Below, piece by piece: positions 1 to 8,331 of a DNA stretch of 64,000 nucleotides; within the stretch, counting starts at the first letter, position 1; each line of letters begins with the position of its first letter. Made by a program: the position numbers and the translations under genes. The notes beneath the pieces were generated by a model. It had not been told where the DNA came from. It saw nothing but the letters and a program-made list of their open reading frames with translations, and did no database searches. The DNA is from M3007 sp044226205 (GTDB taxonomy: Bacteria; Bacteroidota; Bacteroidia; Chitinophagales; Saprospiraceae), in contig JBGAHL010000003.1 in NCBI GenBank assembly GCA_044226205.1, forward strand, positions 62,001 through 126,000. The letters run 5' to 3'.

Positions 1-41
1 AAGGGATAAAAAAGGATTTTACACCCTTTGCGCGCCATATT

Positions 42-100
42 TTACCACGGAGACGCAAAAGGTTCGCGAATTTCTCAGCGTCTTGGCGGCTCCGCGTTAA
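42..100. repeat. Intergenic imperfect inverted repeat
   Basis: CGGAGACGC at 48-56 is mirrored by GCGGCTCCG at 86-94 with one mismatch, and both arms sit in GC-rich sequence ending in an A/T tract. It resembles the 'ccacggagacgcaaag...ctccgcgtt' type of dispersed intergenic repeat I recall from other bacterial genomes. No gene could be supported in bases 1-120. Whether it is repeated elsewhere in this genome cannot be seen here. Confidence 0.4.
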
Positions 101-120
101 AAATACAAGTGGATATAGCC

Positions 121-154
121 AAAAAAAAGACCCGGTCGGCAAGACCAGGTCTTT
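121..154 (-). terminator. Rho-independent terminator of the tRNA-Ser genes
   Basis: Read on the minus strand, AAAGACC and GGTCTTT close a stem that continues, past one mismatch, as four pairs (GGTC/GACC) around a 5-nt loop. Eight T follow directly. It lies just past the 3' end of the first tRNA-Ser and so probably ends the two-tRNA transcript. Confidence 0.75.
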
Positions 155-160
155 GTTGTG

Positions 161-247
161 CGGAGAGGGAGGGATTCGAACCCCCGGTACCCGCGAAGGT
201 ACGTCTGATTTCGAATCAGGTGCATTCAACCGCTCTGCCACCTCTCC
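161..247 (-). tRNA. tRNA-Ser (anticodon CGA)
   Basis: On the minus strand the 7-bp acceptor stem GGAGAGG/CCTCTCC, the T arm GGGTTCGAATCCC, a long variable arm and the anticodon loop TTCGAAA are all present. The anticodon is CGA, reading serine codon TCG. The 87-nt length and variable arm fit class II tRNA-Ser. The CCA end is not encoded: the discriminator G is followed by CAC. A second tRNA-Ser lies 28 nt upstream, so the two are probably cotranscribed. Confidence 0.95.
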
Positions 248-275
248 TTGATTGATTCGAAGGTAATTCTTGTAG

Positions 276-363
276 CGGAGAGACAGGGATTCGAACCCTG
301 GATACGCTTTTGACGTATACGCACTTTCCAGGCGCGCTCCTTAAACCACTCGGACATCTCTCC
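276..363 (-). tRNA. tRNA-Ser (anticodon GGA)
   Basis: On the minus strand the acceptor stem GGAGAGA/TCTCTCC, the anticodon stem CGCGC/GTGCG with loop CTGGAAA, the long variable arm and the T loop GGTTCGAATCC are visible. The anticodon is GGA, serving serine codons TCC and TCT. Length is 88 nt and CCA is not encoded. It is the upstream member of the tRNA-Ser pair. Confidence 0.95.
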
Positions 364-483
364 CTTAATCTTCTCCAAAATAGAAGTATCAAATGCTTTT
401 CTTCAAAAGCGGGTGCAAAGGTAAAAAGTGCTGTTGCAAAATGCAAGACCGGATTTGAAGAGTTTTTCATGCGCCGCCAATTC

Positions 484-491
484 TATTTTTG
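484..491 (+). promoter_or_regulatory. Bacteroidota -7 promoter element
   Basis: TATTTTTG matches the -7 consensus TAnnTTTG of the Bacteroidota housekeeping sigma factor. It places the transcript start near 497, and so favours the ATG at 520 over upstream in-frame ATGs for the following gene. No convincing -33 TTTG was seen. Confidence 0.55.
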
Positions 492-519
492 CAGCATGAT
501 AAAGGCCCGCACTCCGGCA

Positions 520-885
520 ATGATAAAACTGCGACGGCTGGCAACCGTCCTGCTGCTCACCGGGGCAATACTTGCCATGTTCCCCTTGCCGCTGCCTGCA
601 TGCCAATGGTGGGCGGAGCAGGCGCAATGGGTTGCGGTCGGTTATTTGGTATGGGGTGTTATCTTTCTGATATTCAATCGTTTCCGGCTAATGTTTGTCT
701 GCTTCGGATGTAGCGCTGCGATCAGTTTCTTTTACCACGAATCCCGACTGCGATCGACAGAACCCCGACTACACTCCGGGCTTATGGAAAATTCTGCCGA
801 ATTTGGTGCTATTGGAGAAGGATCGGCTGATTGGCAAATGCATTGCCCTGAAACGGCGCAGCCGACTAAATTTTTGAAAAAATGA
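520..885 (+). CDS. Small hypothetical membrane protein
   Basis: A 121-residue protein with no recognised family. Two hydrophobic segments (about residues 9-25 and 38-67) suggest an inner-membrane protein with a short C-terminal soluble tail. The reading frame is open much further upstream, but that stretch lies inside the tRNA and before the likely promoter at 484-491, so the ATG at 520 was chosen; the ATG at 496 is the alternative. The stop overlaps the next start (ATGA), so translation is coupled to the lipid kinase gene. The polar tail after residue 67 looks unlike the rest, and a frameshift there cannot be excluded. Confidence 0.5.
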   Translation: MIKLRRLATVLLLTGAILAMFPLPLPACQWWAEQAQWVAVGYLVWGVIFLIFNRFRLMFVCFGCSAAISFFYHESRLRSTEPRLHSGLMENSAEFGAIGEGSADWQMHCPETAQPTKFLKK

Positions 886-1247
886 GCATCCAACACCGAA
901 TCGCAAGTTTTCGCTACGCATTTCAAGGGCTGGGCGATTTATTTCGAAGCCAGGCCAATGCCCGCATACACCTTGCCGCGGTAGCGGTGGTCGTAGCGGC
1001 GGGCCTTTATTTCAAGGTCGAGCCGATGGAATGGGTGGCGCTGACGCTTTGCATGTGCGGCGTTATCGCGATGGAAGCGTTCAATACCGCGATCGAGTAC
1101 CTGACGGATCTGGTGTCGCCCGGTCGGCACCCCCTGGCCGGCAAGGCCAAAGATGTGGCCGCGGCGGCGGTGTTGGTTATGGCTTTCGGGGCGGTGATCG
1201 TGGCGGCAATAATCTTTGGTCCGCGTGTGATTGCCCTCGTATTTTGA
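882..1247 (+). CDS. dgkA: Diacylglycerol / undecaprenol kinase family protein
   Basis: A 121-residue integral membrane kinase that phosphorylates a lipid alcohol (undecaprenol or diacylglycerol) with ATP at the inner membrane, recycling lipid carrier or lipid headgroups. It has three membrane segments and the family signature around EAFNTAIEYLTD, followed by the GKAKDVAAAAVL motif that carries the conserved Lys-Asp. Length is typical of the family. It overlaps the upstream membrane protein gene by 4 nt. Gram-negative DgkA and Gram-positive UdpK share this fold, and the substrate cannot be told from sequence alone. Confidence 0.9.
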   Translation: MSIQHRIASFRYAFQGLGDLFRSQANARIHLAAVAVVVAAGLYFKVEPMEWVALTLCMCGVIAMEAFNTAIEYLTDLVSPGRHPLAGKAKDVAAAAVLVMAFGAVIVAAIIFGPRVIALVF

Positions 1248-1354
1248 ACAGGAGGCAGGGGGGCGTATTTTAATAGTTTGATAATGAGACGGTTGTAATT
1301 TTTTTTCTTTCTTCGATACCAATAATTTGCCTCCCGGCGTTTTGTTCCGACAAA

Positions 1355-2380
1355 ATGCGAAACCAAATCCTCCTCTTCCTTGTATGTGTCGGGATGAGCC
1401 CTTTCATCCTGTCTGCACAACGAAGCCGGCTCCCTCTTCTATCGCTCCAACCGGCCGACTCCCTGCACCGGGCTCGTTTCTGGACGGCTTTGGGCACAGG
1501 TACCGCAGGATATGCTTTCGCTATGACGGGTTTGTATCAATCCTGGTACGCCGATTACCCTTCTTCCCGTTTTCACTTCTTTCAGGATGGTAAAGAATGG
1601 ATGCAGATGGACAAGATGGGACACTGCCTGATGTCGTATCAGGAAAGCCGCTGGATTTACGGCGGAGCGCGCTGGACGGGCCTTCGGCCGCGCGCTGCTG
1701 CCTGGACCGGCTTCGCCGGGGGGCAGTTGATTCAGACCTCTTTCGAAATTTTTGATGGATATTCATCGCAATGGGGCTTCTCCTGGAGCGATGTGGCGTT
1801 CAATCTTTTGGGCTCGGGCATGTTTGTGAGCCAGGAACTGGGTTGGGGAGAACAAAGAATTACGATGAAAATGAGCGCCTGGCCTGTTCGTTATTCCGAC
1901 GAAAAAATATATGCCGTATCGCCTGCCAACAGCACGGCATCGACCACCCTCGACCAAAGGGCGGATGAACTGTACGGAACCGGCCCTTTCAACCTGTTTT
2001 TAAAAAACTACAACACCCTGACGGTCTGGGCTTCGGTCAATCCGCGTTCTTTCAGCCGCAACGAAGACGGCTGGTGGCCCGAATGGCTCAACGTCGCTGC
2101 CGGAATGGGCGCCGACAACTTGTTTGCCGGATTCGGTTACGAGTGGCAGGAAGACAAAAATTGTCAGGGCGGAGACTGCATCACCTATCGGCTCGACCCG
2201 GAGCGATACCCGCGAAAAAGGCAGTTTTTCCTTTCCCTGGACGTCGATCTGACCCGTGTCCACACCAAAAGCCGACTACTCAACACCTTGCTTTACGCGG
2301 CCAATATCATCAAGATACCGGCCCCTGCACTCGAACTCAACAGCCGGGGCGACCTCCGCTTCCATCCGCTGTATTTTTGA
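1355..2380 (+). CDS. DUF2279-family periplasmic protein (YfiM-like)
   Basis: 341 residues starting with a cleavable signal peptide (hydrophobic core at 4-19, likely cut after LSA). The family signature is visible as DKMGH at about residue 87 and then EIFDGYSSQWGFSWSD followed by an Asn-Leu-Leu-Gly segment. This matches my memory of DUF2279, a periplasmic family of unknown biochemical role. The C-terminal half (from about 200) is rich in aromatic residues and short alternating strands, ending in RFHPLYF, and may form a small outer-membrane barrel. It stands alone between dgkA and the large repeat protein. No function beyond envelope location can be assigned. Confidence 0.7.
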   Translation: MRNQILLFLVCVGMSPFILSAQRSRLPLLSLQPADSLHRARFWTALGTGTAGYAFAMTGLYQSWYADYPSSRFHFFQDGKEWMQMDKMGHCLMSYQESRWIYGGARWTGLRPRAAAWTGFAGGQLIQTSFEIFDGYSSQWGFSWSDVAFNLLGSGMFVSQELGWGEQRITMKMSAWPVRYSDEKIYAVSPANSTASTTLDQRADELYGTGPFNLFLKNYNTLTVWASVNPRSFSRNEDGWWPEWLNVAAGMGADNLFAGFGYEWQEDKNCQGGDCITYRLDPERYPRKRQFFLSLDVDLTRVHTKSRLLNTLLYAANIIKIPAPALELNSRGDLRFHPLYF

Positions 2381-2453
2381 AGATAAAGACACTATCAAGC
2401 CGATTTTACCATCTTAATTTTCTTTTATTCTTTCACCAAACTCACTAACAATC

Positions 2454-5400
2454 ATGCGCTGGTACTTCAACCTTCTACCGATGCTCCTGCTTGCAGGCAG
2501 CCTCGCCGCGCAGAATCCCTGCAGCATTACGGATTTGACAGCCCAGGTGGTCGATTGCGCCAACGGGGAATTTTTTGTCACGCTGAATTTTCAGCACGAA
2601 AACACAAGTCAACAAGGCTTCTCCGTGGCCAACAACAGCGGCCCGATCGGACAATTCGCCTATGCCGATCTGCCTGTGACCGTGGGCCCGTTTGTGGCCG
2701 GAACCGGTGTTTTTTATGGCTTTGTCGTCACCGATCTCGCCGACCCGGCTTGCTTTGCAGCCATCGGACTCGGCCCTGTGACGCTCGATTGCACGACGCT
2801 CCCCTGCGATCAACTGACCGGCTTGTCCGTCGAGACCGGCGATTGCAATGCCAACGGTACTTTCGAACTGACGCTCGGGCTTGACATTTCTCCCTTGCCC
2901 AGCAACTTTTTCTTCGAAGTCATTACCAGTTCGGGTGTTAGCCTCGGTACTTACCCGCTGTCCGAACTGCCGCTTACCATTCCGGATTACCCCAACTCCG
3001 GCGGCGACGTCGATAGCGTGACGCTCTGCCTGACCGACCTTTCCAACTGTTGCCTGACCAAGAAATTCAACGTACCTGCCTGTCCTTCACCCGGTTGCGA
3101 TATTTTTGATGTTCAGGTGTCTACCAATGATTGCAACCCTGACGGTACTTACCCGATCAAGGTTGACTTTAACTACACGACGACTTCCGCGGCTTCCACG
3201 TTCACCGCTTACTCTGCCAACGGACAGAACCTGGGCACGTATTCCCTCGACAGTTTGCCTGTTATTATCCCGAACTTCCCCGGTGGAACGCCCGTCGGCG
3301 TACTCAAGGTTTGCCTCGATAACCAGCAAAGCTGCTGCGAGGTAAAAGAGTTCCAGGCGCCCAACTGCCCGCCGCCACCGCCCAGCGATTGTGAAATTTT
3401 CAAGGTCCGCATACAGCGCGATACCTGCACTTCCGACACGACTTACACGATCAAACTCAACTTCCAGGTGAGTAATCCCGATGCGGATTCCTTCAAGGTT
3501 TGGGCCAATGCCGGCCAGCTGCTCGGTACCTTCCCGCTCGATTCCTTGCCGCTTACAATCGTTAATTTCCCCTACGACGGCGGTACAACGGATAAAATCA
3601 CCATTTGCGTGGGCAATAGCTGCTGCGTAACGCGCAAGATCCGCGTGCCTGATTGCCTGCCGATTGTCAACTGTGAAATTTTCGACCTGTCGCTTCAACC
3701 TGGCGACTGTACCTCCGACTCGACCTACAACCTGAAAGTTGACTTCAACGCACTTGGCGCCGATACCGATTCGGTCACCATCGTGGTGGATGGCAACAAC
3801 ATGGGCACTTTCCATGCGGATTCTACCCCGATCATGCTGACCAATGTGCTCTGGGGCGGCGGTAATACCGCTCAGTTCAGCATTTGCTACGTGGGCAGCA
3901 ACTGCTGCAAAACCAAAAACTTTGCAGTACCCGATTGCCTGCCGGGCGTGGCCTGCGAAATTTATGACCTGCGCGTACAGGTCGGTGATTGCAACGACGA
4001 CGGTACGGCTTATTCCATCAAAATCAATTTTGAGGTAGCCAATCCGGATGCCAATAAATTCCATGTTTGGGGCAATGGCGGCGACGTCGATTTCGGGGAG
4101 TTTACCCTCGACGAACTGCCGCTGACCATTTCCGACTTCCCGTACGGCGGCGGCTCGGTTGACAATATCACGATTTGCTTCAGCAATGATTGCTGCGTGA
4201 CCCGCTCGTTCAAAGTGCCCAACTGTGTGAATGGCAACGACTGCCTGATTCACGACGTGCGGGTGCGCACAGGCCAATGCAACCCCGACGGCACCTATCG
4301 TCTTCGTGTCAACTTCCAGGTCCAGAACGCTGTGAGCGACTCCTTCAACATCACGGCGCCGGGCGGACAGGTGTTCGGTCCTTACAGCCTGACCGATTTG
4401 CCGGTATTCATCAAGTTCTTCCCCGGCGACGGCGGTTTCTTCGACGAACTGAAAATCTGCATGCTCGACAGCGCTGGAACGGGTTGTTGCAAGGTGCGGA
4501 AATTTGCCGCCCCGAATTGCAGTGGCGCCTGCGATATCGCCAACCTGGCAGCCGACCCCGGCGCCTGCAACCCCGACGGTTCGTACAGTCTGACGCTCAA
4601 TTTTGCCACCACACTCAATGATTCGACTGCACAGTTTGAAGTAATTGGCAATGGCGAAAACCTGGGCACTTACAGCGTCGCCGACCTGCCGATCACGATT
4701 GCAAACTTCCCCAACGGCAACTCTAACGAAGGGGTTGTAAAAGTTTGCATCATCGGCCAGCCCAACTGTTGTGCGACCACCGAGTTCCAGGAGCCTGATT
4801 GTCCCACTTTGTGCGATATCGCCGATCTGGTAGCCGATCCCGGCGCCTGCAATCCCGACGGTTCGTACAACCTGGTGTTGAACTTCAGCGTGCAAACACC
4901 TGGCGTTTCGACGCTCTTCCACGTCTTCGGCAACGGCCAGGACCTTGGCACTTACGGTCTTGATGACCTGCCGCTCACGATTCCGAATTTCCCGAACAAC
5001 AACGAGCCCGTTGGTGTGCTGAAAGTTTGCCTGGACAACGTGCCCAATTGCTGCGCCATCGTTGAATTCCAGCAACCCAACTGCAACAACAACGGCCCCT
5101 GCGAGATCACGGACCTGTCAGTAGATACGGCTGGTTGCTTCCCCGACGGCACCTTCACGATTTTCGTCGCATTCGGGGTGAATGGCAGTGTTGACTCTGT
5201 CGATATTTATGGCAACGATGGCAGCGTGTACTTCGGTCGTTTCCCGGCCAGTGCATCTCCTGTGCAGATTGTCAACTTCCCCTCCTCGCCGGGTAGCATG
5301 CCCACGGTGAAAGTTTGCGCTGCAGACAACCCGGATTGCTGCGCATCGACGGAATTCCAGGCGCCGGATTGCCCCTCGCCCGATCCGTGCAGCATTACGA

Positions 5401-5951
5401 ATGTGCAGGCGCTCGCAACTCCCTGTATTTCAGGACAGTTCTTTGCTATCGTGACCTTCGACTTTACCAGCGGCAGCGCCCAGGGCTATTCGATCAGCGG
5501 CAACGGCGAAACCTACGGCAGCTACTTCTACGACGGAGTACAGCCGATCATCATTGGCCCGCTCCAGGGCGATGGCACCACGGAATATTACTTTGTTGTA
5601 CAAGACAATGAAGATCAAAACTGTGGCGGCGTCGACACGCTGGGCGTCATCGATTGCCAGCAAATCGATCCGCGCACCGGCTCTTTGTACAACCTGTCGA
5701 GCAGCCTGTCGATGGTTCCCAATCCGGTATCCGACTGGCTGACGGTCTCGGCGGTGTTGCCGAATCAAACGGATCTCAACCCCGGGGCCCAGGTGCAGGT
5801 TTTTGGCGCCGACGGTCGAATGGTTCGTTCCGTAACGGTTGGCGACGCCCGCGCTTTCCAGATGGATGTTTCCGCGCTGCAACCCGGCCTGTACCGCCTT
5901 TGCGTACAGACGCCGACGGGCCGCGTGAACGGTACGTTTGCAAAGCAATAG
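2454..5951 (+). CDS. Secreted Cys-rich 11-repeat protein with T9SS sorting domain
   Basis: 1165 residues. A signal peptide (1-19, ending LAA) is followed by 11 tandem modules of about 95 residues and a C-terminal type A T9SS sorting domain (about 1080-1165; MVPNPVSDWLTVS, then LQPGLYRLCVQT). Each central module starts C-D/E-I, carries CNPDGTY, LGTYSLDDLPLTI and NFP motifs, and ends with a CC pair and P-x-C, giving about six Cys per module. Modules 1 and 11 differ from the nine internal ones and resemble each other. It is probably an outer-membrane-exported, cell-surface or released adhesin-like filament. A long open frame on the opposite strand (3087-5075) is a codon-bias shadow. Confidence 0.85.
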   Translation: MRWYFNLLPMLLLAGSLAAQNPCSITDLTAQVVDCANGEFFVTLNFQHENTSQQGFSVANNSGPIGQFAYADLPVTVGPFVAGTGVFYGFVVTDLADPACFAAIGLGPVTLDCTTLPCDQLTGLSVETGDCNANGTFELTLGLDISPLPSNFFFEVITSSGVSLGTYPLSELPLTIPDYPNSGGDVDSVTLCLTDLSNCCLTKKFNVPACPSPGCDIFDVQVSTNDCNPDGTYPIKVDFNYTTTSAASTFTAYSANGQNLGTYSLDSLPVIIPNFPGGTPVGVLKVCLDNQQSCCEVKEFQAPNCPPPPPSDCEIFKVRIQRDTCTSDTTYTIKLNFQVSNPDADSFKVWANAGQLLGTFPLDSLPLTIVNFPYDGGTTDKITICVGNSCCVTRKIRVPDCLPIVNCEIFDLSLQPGDCTSDSTYNLKVDFNALGADTDSVTIVVDGNNMGTFHADSTPIMLTNVLWGGGNTAQFSICYVGSNCCKTKNFAVPDCLPGVACEIYDLRVQVGDCNDDGTAYSIKINFEVANPDANKFHVWGNGGDVDFGEFTLDELPLTISDFPYGGGSVDNITICFSNDCCVTRSFKVPNCVNGNDCLIHDVRVRTGQCNPDGTYRLRVNFQVQNAVSDSFNITAPGGQVFGPYSLTDLPVFIKFFPGDGGFFDELKICMLDSAGTGCCKVRKFAAPNCSGACDIANLAADPGACNPDGSYSLTLNFATTLNDSTAQFEVIGNGENLGTYSVADLPITIANFPNGNSNEGVVKVCIIGQPNCCATTEFQEPDCPTLCDIADLVADPGACNPDGSYNLVLNFSVQTPGVSTLFHVFGNGQDLGTYGLDDLPLTIPNFPNNNEPVGVLKVCLDNVPNCCAIVEFQQPNCNNNGPCEITDLSVDTAGCFPDGTFTIFVAFGVNGSVDSVDIYGNDGSVYFGRFPASASPVQIVNFPSSPGSMPTVKVCAADNPDCCASTEFQAPDCPSPDPCSITNVQALATPCISGQFFAIVTFDFTSGSAQGYSISGNGETYGSYFYDGVQPIIIGPLQGDGTTEYYFVVQDNEDQNCGGVDTLGVIDCQQIDPRTGSLYNLSSSLSMVPNPVSDWLTVSAVLPNQTDLNPGAQVQVFGADGRMVRSVTVGDARAFQMDVSALQPGLYRLCVQTPTGRVNGTFAKQ
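2520..5657 (+). repeat. 11 tandem ~95-residue protein modules
   Basis: The modules start at CSITD, CDQLT, CDIFD, CEIFK, CEIFD, CEIYD, CLIHD, CDIAN, CDIAD, CEITD and CSITN. Modules 8 and 9 are also close at the DNA level (shared GCGATATCGCC and CCCGGCGCCTGCAA), which suggests recent duplication. The conserved Cys pattern implies about three disulfides per module after export. Confidence 0.85.
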
Positions 5952-5973
5952 GCTGATTATCAAAGAATAAAAT

Positions 5974-6010
5974 AAAGCGGGGCTGCGATGACAAATCGCA
6001 GCCCCGCTTT
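5974..6010. terminator. Bidirectional terminator hairpin
   Basis: A perfect 16-bp stem, AAAGCGGGGCTGCGAT at 5974-5989 pairing with 5995-6010, around the 5-nt loop GACAA. It lies between the convergent repeat-protein gene and the Spy-like gene and can serve both strands, though the U-tracts are short. Confidence 0.8.
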
Positions 6011-6026
6011 GTTATCCGGGCTTTTT

Positions 6027-6491
6027 TTAACGGCGGTTGCCCATCGGCCTGTTCTGGCGGCGTTGTTCGCGGGCTTCCTGAAGTTTTTTAAGAAGCGATT
6101 CGCGGAACTCGCGTTCTGCCTGCGGAATTTTGGCTATTTTCCTGAGGGGCAGCACTTTGCGCAGTTTTTGGAATACCTCTTTCTCCAGATCGACTTCCCG
6201 TTGCTGCTGTTCGAAGTGCCGCTTGATTTGTTCTTCCACCTCGGTGTCGCTCATGGCATCGAGTTGTTTGGCAGGCCGATATTGCTGCACGAGCGCTTCG
6301 CGTTTGTCGAGGTATTCATTGTAAATCGGCCAGAACCCCTGGGCTTCTTCGGGGGTGAGTTGCAGTACTTCTGTAAAGATCGCGATTCGAAGTGCCTGTA
6401 CCCTTTCGTTGCGGCGTTCGGCATTGGGCTGGGCGCTCAAAGTGGCGCAAACCCCGATTATCAGAAAAGAGAGCATTAGTATGTGCTTCAT
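6027..6491 (-). CDS. Spy/CpxP-like periplasmic protein
   Basis: 154 residues with a signal peptide (1-20, ending LSA) and an all-helical, highly charged mature part. LQLTPEEAQGFWPIYNEYL at about 43-61 resembles the LTxxQ-type motif of Spy/CpxP periplasmic chaperones in the form common in Bacteroidota. The tail is Arg/Gln-rich (RRQNRPMGNRR). It is the last gene of a three-gene minus-strand operon with an ECF sigma factor and a single-TM protein. By analogy it may sense or buffer envelope stress. The family assignment rests on this motif and the gene context. Confidence 0.65.
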   Translation of the reverse strand: MKHILMLSFLIIGVCATLSAQPNAERRNERVQALRIAIFTEVLQLTPEEAQGFWPIYNEYLDKREALVQQYRPAKQLDAMSDTEVEEQIKRHFEQQQREVDLEKEVFQKLRKVLPLRKIAKIPQAEREFRESLLKKLQEAREQRRQNRPMGNRR

Positions 6492-6527
6492 GGCAAATTG
6501 ATTGAAATTATCATGGAATGACGGTGG

Positions 6528-7097
6528 TTAGAGCATTTTTTCGAGTTCTTCATCGGTGAGGTCGTCGATCAGGATTTCCAGTTCTTCAGGGGAAAGATCA
6601 TCCGTGTCGACGCGGGATTTTTTTGCGGGCTTCGAGGATTGTGGCTGAGTAGTGCCAGCCGGTTCGGCGGGTTCATCGTCCAGCACGGCGAGCGCGGCGA
6701 GTTGTTCGGGTTCGAAATCCGTGACATTGTCCAGCACGTAGGCTTCCATTTCTTCCGGGGTGAGCTCGATGCTGGCAAGCGGCAGCACTTCGGGGGCTGC
6801 TGCCGGCTGTGGTCGGAGCCACCACCAGGCGGCCAGCACGACAAGGACCACAGTGCCGAGGGCCAAAGCGATACGCGGTTGCCACAGCGCGCTGAGCCAG
6901 CCGAGCCCGGTTGCCCGGTCACTGTCGTTCACTTTGCGTCGTGCGCCGATCGCATCGATCTGTTTGAAAACTTCTTCGTCCAGCGACTCAAAATAGCGTT
7001 CGGGCATGCGAAAGCCGTCGTCTTTACCGCGCAGGTCGCGCAGAAAAGGAGCAAGGTCGCCGAGTTCCTGATCGAGCAATTCTTTATCTTTTTTCAT
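6528..7097 (-). CDS. Single-TM protein, possible anti-sigma factor
   Basis: 189 residues. An N-terminal cytoplasmic part (1-67, containing FRMPERYFESLDEEV) precedes one transmembrane helix (about 76-92, then WWWLRP) and an acidic C-terminal part rich in PEELE/PEEME segments. The position directly after an ECF sigma gene (23-nt gap) and the topology suggest an anti-sigma or regulatory partner. No ZAS-type zinc motif (HxxxCxxC) is present, so it is not a classical anti-sigma domain. The repeated LSPEELE/LTPEEME motifs face the periplasm. Confidence 0.55.
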   Translation of the reverse strand: MKKDKELLDQELGDLAPFLRDLRGKDDGFRMPERYFESLDEEVFKQIDAIGARRKVNDSDRATGLGWLSALWQPRIALALGTVVLVVLAAWWWLRPQPAAAPEVLPLASIELTPEEMEAYVLDNVTDFEPEQLAALAVLDDEPAEPAGTTQPQSSKPAKKSRVDTDDLSPEELEILIDDLTDEELEKML

Positions 7098-7120
7098 GGT
7101 CGGTGTCTGATGCCAGGTTT

Positions 7121-7711
7121 TTACAGTGCTTGTTCGCGAAAAAATGCCTCTATTTTTTTGGCCGCGTGATGAAAGGAGGCTTTCAAAGCGCCCACGGAGG
7201 TATCGAGCATATTGGCCATTTCCTCGTAAGGCATTTCTTCGTAGTAGCGCAGATTAAATACAATTCTTTGTTTTTCAGGCAATTGAGTAATGGCTTCTTG
7301 CAAGCGGATTTGTAAGGCATCTCCATCGAACCATTCGTCGGCTTTCAGCCGGTTGTGCAGCCCGGCGGAGCTGTCGTCGAGGGTATCGGTATTGTGGCGC
7401 GCCTTGCTTTGCAAGTGGGTGATTGCCTCGTTGGTCGCAATTCTGTACAACCAGGTGTAGAGTTTTGACTTCCCTTCGAATTGCAAAATGCCGCGGTATA
7501 TTTTGACAAACGTGTTTTGCAGCACATCGTCTGCGTCCTCGTGCACCAGTACAAGCCTGCGGATGTGCCAGTACAGGCGTTCGCGATAACTGCTCATGAG
7601 CAGGCGGAACCCGCGCTCGAACGTGCGTTCGGAGCGGAGCAGCTCCAGAATCTGATCGTCTTTAGCAGTCTTTTGCGTTGCCGTGGGCTGCAAGTCGTTT
7701 GATTTTGTCAT
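7121..7711 (-). CDS. ECF (sigma-70 family) RNA polymerase sigma factor
   Basis: 196 residues. Region 2 spans about residues 35-105 (HEDADDVLQNTFVKIYRGI, then LYTWLYRIATNEAI) and region 4 about 135-192 (LQEAITQLPEKQRIVFNLRYYEEMPYEEMA, a helix-turn-helix that recognises -35 DNA). It directs RNA polymerase to an alternative promoter set. It heads the operon with a single-TM protein and a Spy-like protein, a common Bacteroidota arrangement for envelope response. A good -7 element lies about 38 nt upstream of the start. The target regulon cannot be deduced from this window. Confidence 0.92.
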   Translation of the reverse strand: MTKSNDLQPTATQKTAKDDQILELLRSERTFERGFRLLMSSYRERLYWHIRRLVLVHEDADDVLQNTFVKIYRGILQFEGKSKLYTWLYRIATNEAITHLQSKARHNTDTLDDSSAGLHNRLKADEWFDGDALQIRLQEAITQLPEKQRIVFNLRYYEEMPYEEMANMLDTSVGALKASFHHAAKKIEAFFREQAL

Positions 7712-7748
7712 TAAGACGCGGTTTGCCGTTGCGGGTTTAAAGGCAGGG

Positions 7749-7756
7749 CAAAATTA
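7749..7756 (-). promoter_or_regulatory. -7 promoter element of the ECF sigma operon
   Basis: On the minus strand TAATTTTG fits TAnnTTTG exactly and lies 37 nt before the sigma factor ATG. No TTTG was found at the -33 distance. It suggests basal transcription by the housekeeping polymerase. Confidence 0.55.
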
Positions 7757-7762
7757 TGGATG

Positions 7763-7802
7763 AAAAAAGCAGCGGCGCGCCTGTAAAGACACACCGCTGC
7801 TT
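7763..7802 (-). terminator. Terminator after the VOC protein gene
   Basis: On the minus strand AAGCAGCGG (7802-7794) pairs with CCGCTGCTT (7775-7767), a perfect 9-bp stem with an 18-nt loop, followed by TTTT. It separates the VOC gene from the sigma operon promoter. Confidence 0.7.
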
Positions 7803-7872
7803 GAAAACGGGAAATAGCCGGCAGGGAGCCAGACTGTATGAATTTACTTCCGGGAGGTTTTCCGGGTTTACA

Positions 7873-8283
7873 CTAGCTGCGTATTTCCCGGTTGAACATC
7901 CAGTTAATTCCAAATTTGTCGGTCAACATGCCGTATTCGGCGCCCCAGAATGTTTCCTGAAGCGGAAAGGTGACCTGTCCGCCGGCCGATAATTTTTCAA
8001 ATGCCGCGTGTTGTTCGGCCTTGTCATCGAATTGAACACTGAGGTGGGTATTGTTGCCCGCATGAAAAGGGTGGCCCGGCATGACATCGGAAGCCATGAG
8101 AAAAATGCCTTCGGCACGGTAAACGCCGTGCATGATCCGATTCTCAGCGCCTTCAGGGACCGGATTGGGCGCCTCGCCAAATCGTTGCAGCATCTCGATT
8201 TCGCCGCCAAGGCAGGACTGATAAAAACGCAGGGCTTCTTCGCAGTTCCCGTCAAAATTCAAATAAAGGTTCAAGTTTTTCAT
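7873..8283 (-). CDS. VOC-family (PhnB/YjdN-like) protein
   Basis: 136 residues in the vicinal oxygen chelate fold. LNLYLNFDGNCEEALRFYQ at the start and FWGAEYGMLTDKFGINWMFN near the end are the two beta-alpha-beta signatures of the PhnB/'3-demethylubiquinone methyltransferase-like' subgroup. Members are small soluble dimers, mostly of unproven activity; several lack metal. It is monocistronic, with its own terminator downstream. I assign the family only, not a reaction. Confidence 0.8.
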   Translation of the reverse strand: MKNLNLYLNFDGNCEEALRFYQSCLGGEIEMLQRFGEAPNPVPEGAENRIMHGVYRAEGIFLMASDVMPGHPFHAGNNTHLSVQFDDKAEQHAAFEKLSAGGQVTFPLQETFWGAEYGMLTDKFGINWMFNREIRS

Positions 8284-8331
8284 AGGATATGAACGTTGGG
8301 CAAGGTAGCAGGTATATCCGGTGTGCCGCTT

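Noticed and set aside
28..255. 75-codon open frame at the left end
   Set aside because: It runs through the tRNA-Ser gene and its terminator.
3087..5075. 662-codon minus-strand open frame opposite the 11-module protein
   Set aside because: Mirrors the repeats of the plus-strand gene, has no start context and no family; the plus gene has a signal peptide and a sorting domain.
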